64,000 nt of DNA from Antedon mediterranea (Eukaryota > Echinodermata > Crinoidea > Comatulida > Antedonidae), in assembly GCF_964355755.1 (NCBI RefSeq), contig NC_092680.1, positions 19,569,001-19,633,000 of the forward strand, read 5' to 3'. Below, in pieces: positions 61,301 through 64,000 of this stretch. How positions within the stretch are numbered: the stretch's first letter is position 1; the number at the start of each line of letters is the position of its first letter. The position numbers and the translations under genes are program-made. Under the pieces are notes generated by a model. The model saw only the letters and a list, made by a program, of their open reading frames with translations, was not told the origin of the DNA and did not search any database.

Positions 61301-63650
61301 GCTCAAGGTGTGGTTTACTCTTTGGCTTTTTGCGCATTTTAAAAATAAATTTAAATGTAAACATAGTTGAATAGGTCATTTATAAAACATTAGAAAAGAC
61401 TATTAGATAACAAAGTTGTATTTGGCTACAAACAAAAGTTATATTTGGCTACAACCTCTATCTTCATACAGTCACAAAAGTAAGAAAAACAAAAAATTTA
61501 GATATGATTGACCTAATTGTTTAATATGTGGTGTTACCACATGCATTTGCTATATCCAAAACAATATAACATCTGTATTTTATAAGCATGTTTTTGTGAA
61601 TTTGTTAGCAAAAAGTAATATGAAAGTTGGTAAAATCTACTGGTATCAGTGGATGAAAAAATTATATAACTTATTTTATAAGTTGAAAAAGTATTAAAAC
61701 ATAAAAAACTAACCATCTCGGTTTCTTCATCTTCTTTGTTGGATACATGTACAGCAGACTTCTTTTTTGTTTTCATCTTACCGCCACTTGACTTGCTAAT
61801 GGGGGGACTGGCTATAATTTCAGGAACACCAAATCTGAAAAATTATATATGCAATTTAGAATATCTAGAAATCTCAGTTTTGAGGATAACATTAGACGTA
61901 AAAAACTTTGTTTTCAGGATTTCAATGATTGAATCTTTCTACTTGTAAAGCTATGTGTACACTATTAAACTTTATGTGACAAAAAATGTGATGTGCCCAT
62001 ATATGGACATATTACTACCATATATGGACATATCACTACCATATATGGGCATATCACTACCATATATGGGCATATCAAACTAGTTTGATAGTGTAGACAG
62101 ATCTTAAGTAATAAACATACACAATACTTCATACACCGATATATTGCACATGTCCTTACTTGGTATTCTGATTTAATTGAAGAAAATAGTGATTGAAAAA
62201 AGATTTAAAATGCTATGGTCTTACTTAAACGTTGATTGTACACTAAACTTGGCAGTGGATGGTGTTGCGCCTTCTGGTTCTTTATTACCAGTTGACACCT
62301 TCCTTAGTCTTTCAGGTTCTTCTGGAACTAAGGATGTCTGCCTGGTGTTTGCAATGCTTACTCGAGTCGGTACTGGCCGTGGAGCTACTGGTGGACCAGG
62401 TCTTAGACTTGTTCTAGAGCGTTTTGTTGGCTGCAATAAAAAGAAGTTGTCACGTTTAATATCAATATCTTTTATCATGATATCATCGGTATAATTCTAA
62501 AAATGTTTGTACTGTAATCGTTAAAGCTCTGTCTGCACTATTAAACTAGTTTGACAGAAAAAGTGTGATGTGCCCAAATATGGTAGTAAAATGATTTCAT
62601 CATGTCCATATATGGGCAAATCAACATTTTTTTTGTCACATAAAGTTTGATAGTGTAGACAAGGCTTTACAGTAAGAGCAGATGAAATGAAGATTGAAGA
62701 TGTAGGATTAGGGCAAAATTAAAATTTATTGCCATGTACATGTAAACCATTTATAAATATACCAACCATGTATTTATTCAAGAAAAATGAACAAAACAAA
62801 AGTGACTATTTCCACTCACATTGAACACAAGTGGAGAGGCTGTAGGTGAAAGAGGGATCTTCTTTGCATCCGACAATGGTGTGGACATCTTCTCCAATGT
62901 CTCCAGGATCTGTTTGGCAGCTGCGCTTGTGACACCAAAGCCAGAGTTTATAGAACTACTAGCCTGTCTCGGTTTTAATCTTCTCTTGATTGGATGATAC
63001 ACCTATAAAATAACATGATTACATTGAAGTATGTACAGCAACAATCATTGTGTGTTATATTATTATTCTGTAAATATTGACACTGCTTGTTCTTGTTTGT
63101 TTTATTGCAATACATTACAGATAAAACTAGTCTGATAATACAAATAATTTGTTATAGTACTGTACAGTTGGCCTGGACATAAAATTTGGGGATTATGTAA
63201 TACTCGGACTGCAACAATAGATTTAAGTCTTGGGTCAAAATAGCAAGGGGGTGGGATTATACCTCGAGCATGGGATTATCCTTGAATATGGTATTCATTT
63301 TATGTGTTTAATTTCAATTACTTCATATCCTTTTATTATGATGTTTATAAAATGTATTTGGCAATGAATAATAAAGATGATAAATTAAAATATGATTGCA
63401 AGGAAAAAAATTGGTTTGAACTAAAATTTATATTTAATTAAAACAAAAATATTCTGATGTGAACCAACTAAGGTAATAGTTTATTGCATTTGCACTTTAA
63501 TTCCATCTAATATTAAAATAACAATACCTGGTATGGCGAATTACTACTTGGTTTAATGGACGGCGTTGATCTTTGTGCCGATGCTCCACCATAGGTAGTC
63601 CTGCCCGGGTAAAAAGGTGAAGCAAACGGTCCAACAGGACTCTCACGACC
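52205..63650 (-). CDS. NUP153: Nucleoporin NUP153 (5' part beyond the window)
   Basis: Fifteen exons join in frame to 1,397 residues: 63650-63528, 63002-62820, 62430-62225, 61834-61714, 61212-60976, 60389-60206, 59925-59327, 58807-58667, 56969-56807, 56558-55239, 54702-54643, 54541-54338, 53920-53597, 53165-52937, 52304-52205. NUP153 is a nuclear-basket protein acting in import, export and basket assembly. Early exons give SPFYPGRTTYGG, FGVTSAAAKQILETLEKM and DLPNIALPLGEGKMPSF, all hallmarks of the family. Five RanBP2-type zinc fingers (W-x-C-x2-C-x10/11-C-x2-C) follow at residues ~381-400, 470-489, 517-536, 571-590 and 618-637; in vertebrates they bind Ran. An FG/FxFG domain fills ~640-1363. 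The tail GRKIKKAQRRIKKT is basic. Vertebrate NUP153 is about 1,475 residues, so roughly the N-terminal 150-200 are missing at the right. Confidence 0.93.
52456..52887. mobile_element. Palindromic MITE, copy 3, split by a nested retroposon
   Basis: The left part starts taaagctctgtttacactat and the right part ends agtttgatagtgcagtagac. The element lies in the last NUP153 intron and is interrupted at 52520-52799. Confidence 0.75.
52520..52799 (-). mobile_element. 280-bp retroposon nested in MITE copy 3
   Basis: On the minus strand it ends in a run of AAAC units, as a LINE or SINE 3' tail would. ATGG flanks both sides (52516-52519 and 52800-52803), suggesting a target duplication. Short internal A-rich runs; no coding frame recognised. 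Confidence 0.5.
52937..53165 (-). CDS. NUP153: NUP153 FG exon 14
   Basis: Encodes FxFG-type repeats (SFQFGQQTN, SLFQFGGKSS, GGFNFGSTPA, MAFQF). The donor at 52936-52935 (GTAGGT) overlaps an in-frame TAG, so intron retention would end the protein at once after FQFK. Confidence 0.85.
53597..53920 (-). CDS. NUP153: NUP153 FG exon 13
   Basis: A 324-base glycine/asparagine-rich FG exon containing GGGFNFTPSN, TPTFGGQSN, SVTFGGAGA and PAFGSMAP. Clean AG and GT at both ends, phase 1. Confidence 0.85.
54046..54230. repeat. ~23-bp tandem repeat, about eight copies
   Basis: cccaccctcagtatgggaca and close variants repeat in the NUP153 intron between 53920 and 54338. Unit length varies from 20 to 27 bases. 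Confidence 0.75.
54338..54702 (-). CDS. NUP153: NUP153 FG exons 11 and 12
   Basis: Exon 11 (54702-54643, 60 bases) encodes EKPSTTFSFGKSTSGTDDA. Exon 12 (54541-54338) encodes GGFSFGNEKPQ, STFGFGGNT and PTFKFGQNP. A 100-base intron separates them. All are phase 1, so single exons could be skipped without a frameshift. Confidence 0.85.
54964..55189. mobile_element. MITE copy 4, composite (NUP153 intron)
   Basis: A start (taaagctctgtatacactat) is followed after about 60 bases by a second start (tgtctacactatctaacc) and then one complete end, so one copy appears inserted into, or recombined with, another. Confidence 0.75.
55239..56558 (-). CDS. NUP153: NUP153 large FG exon 10 with 24-residue repeats
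   Basis: A 1,320-base exon encoding the main FG domain. It opens with VFKFGGSS, TFKFGGTS and FSFGGSNNEQ. About eight tandem units of GFTFGSKNEQSKPVAGDTAP type (24 residues, 72 bases) follow at about 55930-56400, then more diverged FxFG motifs (GGFTFGQKSE, STFVFGAKSN, TGFSFGSKNH). Such low-complexity FG domains bind importins and exportins. The repeated DNA also leaves open frames on the other strand (55832-56572), which are shadows. Confidence 0.9.
56807..56969 (-). CDS. NUP153: NUP153 exon 9, zinc finger 5
   Basis: Encodes SVLGFGDKFKAPAGSWTC and the rest of a finger with Cys at residues 620, 623, 634 and 637, ending KAPP. Flanked by TTTTTAG and GTAAGA. Confidence 0.9.
57038..57251. mobile_element. 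MITE copy 5, composite (NUP153 intron)
   Basis: It starts taaagctctgtctacactac and ends tttgatagtgtagacagagc, with an extra internal junction near 57115-57165 that repeats caaggttactacc / aaggttactaccac. Confidence 0.7.
57266..58613. mobile_element. 1.35-kb Tc1/mariner-like non-autonomous transposon
   Basis: Inverted ends cagtacagaaagaaattact and, from the right, cagtacagaaagaaaatact are flanked by TA (57264-57265 and 58614-58615). Ends beginning CAGT after TA are typical of Tc1/mariner elements. Subterminal tracts are rich in tacgaag and cctacgatg, including seven to eight ~21-bp repeats at 57340-57485. No transposase motifs are recognised. It sits in the NUP153 intron only 53 bases from the zinc finger 4 exon. 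Confidence 0.8.
58123..58314 (+). CDS. Possible small hydrophobic ORF inside the transposon
   Basis: From ATG at 58129 the plus strand encodes about 60 residues with two hydrophobic segments (ELIVFTFFFSL; TFAILCLLVGLFVAAVHLC), ending TAG at the sequence TAG-GTAAAC. I do not recognise it. It might be a captured exon or chance; T-rich DNA easily yields hydrophobic frames. Confidence 0.15.
   Translation, partial: VLMLYLELIVFTFFFSLDRFWMDWTFAILCLLVGLFVAAVHLCWIVSFSTLYIVGNLYSPLSR
58667..58807 (-). CDS. NUP153: NUP153 exon 8, zinc finger 4
   Basis: A phase-0, 47-codon exon encoding ISLAEKFAPVPGSWSC and CDTCLIQNKSSDSKCVAC. It is a clean one-finger cassette that can be gained or lost without a frameshift. 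Confidence 0.9.
59327..59925 (-). CDS. NUP153: NUP153 exon 7, zinc fingers 1-3
   Basis: A 599-base exon with three fingers: around residues 381-400 (GTWTCSTCLLDNK), 470-489 (GSWNCNSCLLDNK) and 517-536 (GSWTCDTCLVDNK). Each is preceded by a GFG(D/N)(K/R)FK or LAEKFK linker. All four cysteines are present in each. Confidence 0.92.
60206..60389 (-). CDS. NUP153: NUP153 exon 6
   Basis: Encodes TFTFSSPKLAPSASP, a serine/proline-rich stretch with LKRKETNNDEDEASFGGLKP, and KKGSCLEVLGI. Phase 0 start, phase 1 end. Confidence 0.9.
60976..61834 (-). CDS. NUP153: NUP153 exons 4 and 5
   Basis: Exon 4 (61834-61714) encodes FGVPEIIASPPISKS and a lysine-rich KMKTKKKSAVHV. Exon 5 (61212-60976) encodes LEEVDLPNIALPLGEGKMPS and FQFSSPIFKEG. 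The acidic-leucine stretch with following FSSP motifs is characteristic of the family. Confidence 0.9.
61946..62106. mobile_element. MITE copy 6 (NUP153 intron)
   Basis: It starts taaagctatgtgtacactat and ends agtttgatagtgtagacaga. The central ctaccatatatgggcatatc is expanded into four short tandem units. Confidence 0.8.
62225..62430 (-). CDS. NUP153: NUP153 exon 3
   Basis: Encodes PTKRSRTSLRPGPPVAP, RKVSTGNKEPEGATPS and ends FSVQSTF, basic and proline-rich. Acceptor TTTATTGCAG, donor GTAAGA. Confidence 0.9.
62522..62669. mobile_element. MITE copy 7 (NUP153 intron)
   Basis: It starts taaagctctgtctgcactat and ends gatagtgtagacaaggcttta, with the usual tgatgtgccca core. Confidence 0.8.
62820..63002 (-). 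CDS. NUP153: NUP153 exon 2 of those visible
   Basis: A phase-0, 61-codon exon encoding VYHPIKRRLKPRQ and SGFGVTSAAAKQILETLEKM then PLSDAKKIPLSP. This block is among the best conserved in NUP153. Confidence 0.92.
63528..63650 (-). CDS. NUP153: NUP153 exon 1 of those visible
   Basis: A phase-0, 41-codon exon encoding GRESPVGPFASPFYPGRTTY then GGASAQRS and PYQ. Earlier exons lie beyond the right edge; 63651-64000 reads as intron. Confidence 0.9.
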
Positions 63651-64000
63651 CTGGAAGAAAAGTAGGTCGGGTTAAATTATAATAAAATAATGCATAGAAT
63701 CGAATGTCTGTAATCAGAGAGGGTTTAATATTCACAGTCAGTTAATGCTAACTAAAATGTTATCAAATTAGCAGAACTTATATTAAACTTTTACATTTCA
63801 GATTTTAACAACTGGATACTACTATTATACTAATTATGCGTATAAAACCATGTTTAATAATATCCCAACAATAATTGTGATTAGAAGCCAGAAAGCAATT
63901 TTATTGTAAATATTCCAATAACGTTATGCTATTATTATTACCCATTACATCTGTATTGTTTATGTAAATGCGATTGCAAATGAAAAAACAAAATTAATAA

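Overview
The window is animal nuclear DNA: about two-thirds A+T, with spliced genes using GT-AG introns, RanBP2-type zinc fingers and FG repeats, many palindromic transposons, LINE debris and long minisatellites. No bacterial or organellar features are seen. The gene content (NUP153, a SAMD10/SAMD12-Aveugle type SAM protein, a pseudokinase) together with the frequent word taggcctac suggests a marine invertebrate deuterostome. An echinoderm is my best guess, from pattern memory only.

Layout. 1-3.2 kb: sparse DNA with weak minus-strand exon candidates, then decayed ~100-bp repeats. 3.2-27.7 kb: four minisatellites almost end to end (66 bp, 75 bp, then an 18.7-kb array of a 57-bp unit with about 328 copies, then ~86 bp). 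The 57-bp array has higher-order structure, including a tandem duplication of about 2.57 kb. 27.7-33.4 kb: AT-rich DNA with a short repeat, a candidate first exon on the minus strand near 30.05 kb and a dead LINE reverse transcriptase tail. 33.5-35.4 kb: a complete four-exon SAM-domain gene on the plus strand. 35.7-39.9 kb: a SINE-like element and a 1.5-1.9 kb direct duplication carrying a CpG-rich, promoter-like segment. The second copy has a 180-bp palindromic element whose empty site is preserved in the first copy. 40.0-42.4 kb: a three-exon plus-strand gene for a 595-residue pseudokinase.

43.7-48.4 kb: six tandem cassettes of 200-270 bp that look like non-coding exons, each preceded by a pyrimidine-rich AG and most followed by a GTGTGT-type donor. 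The fourth is split by a 2.69-kb foldback element with ~650-bp inverted arms. 48.6-52.2 kb: a 55-58 bp repeat and the probable 3' UTR of the next gene. 52.2-63.65 kb, minus strand: fifteen exons of NUP153, 1,397 residues readable, with the 5' exons beyond the right edge. It has an N-terminal conserved region, five zinc fingers, an FG-repeat domain and a lysine/arginine-rich tail encoded by a separate last exon.

NUP153 belongs to the nuclear-pore basket. The SAM protein is of the type that links CNK to KSR in Ras-MAPK signalling. The pseudokinase has no assigned pathway. Nothing suggests the three are co-regulated. One MITE family has seven copies here, and all seven lie in introns of the SAM gene and NUP153.
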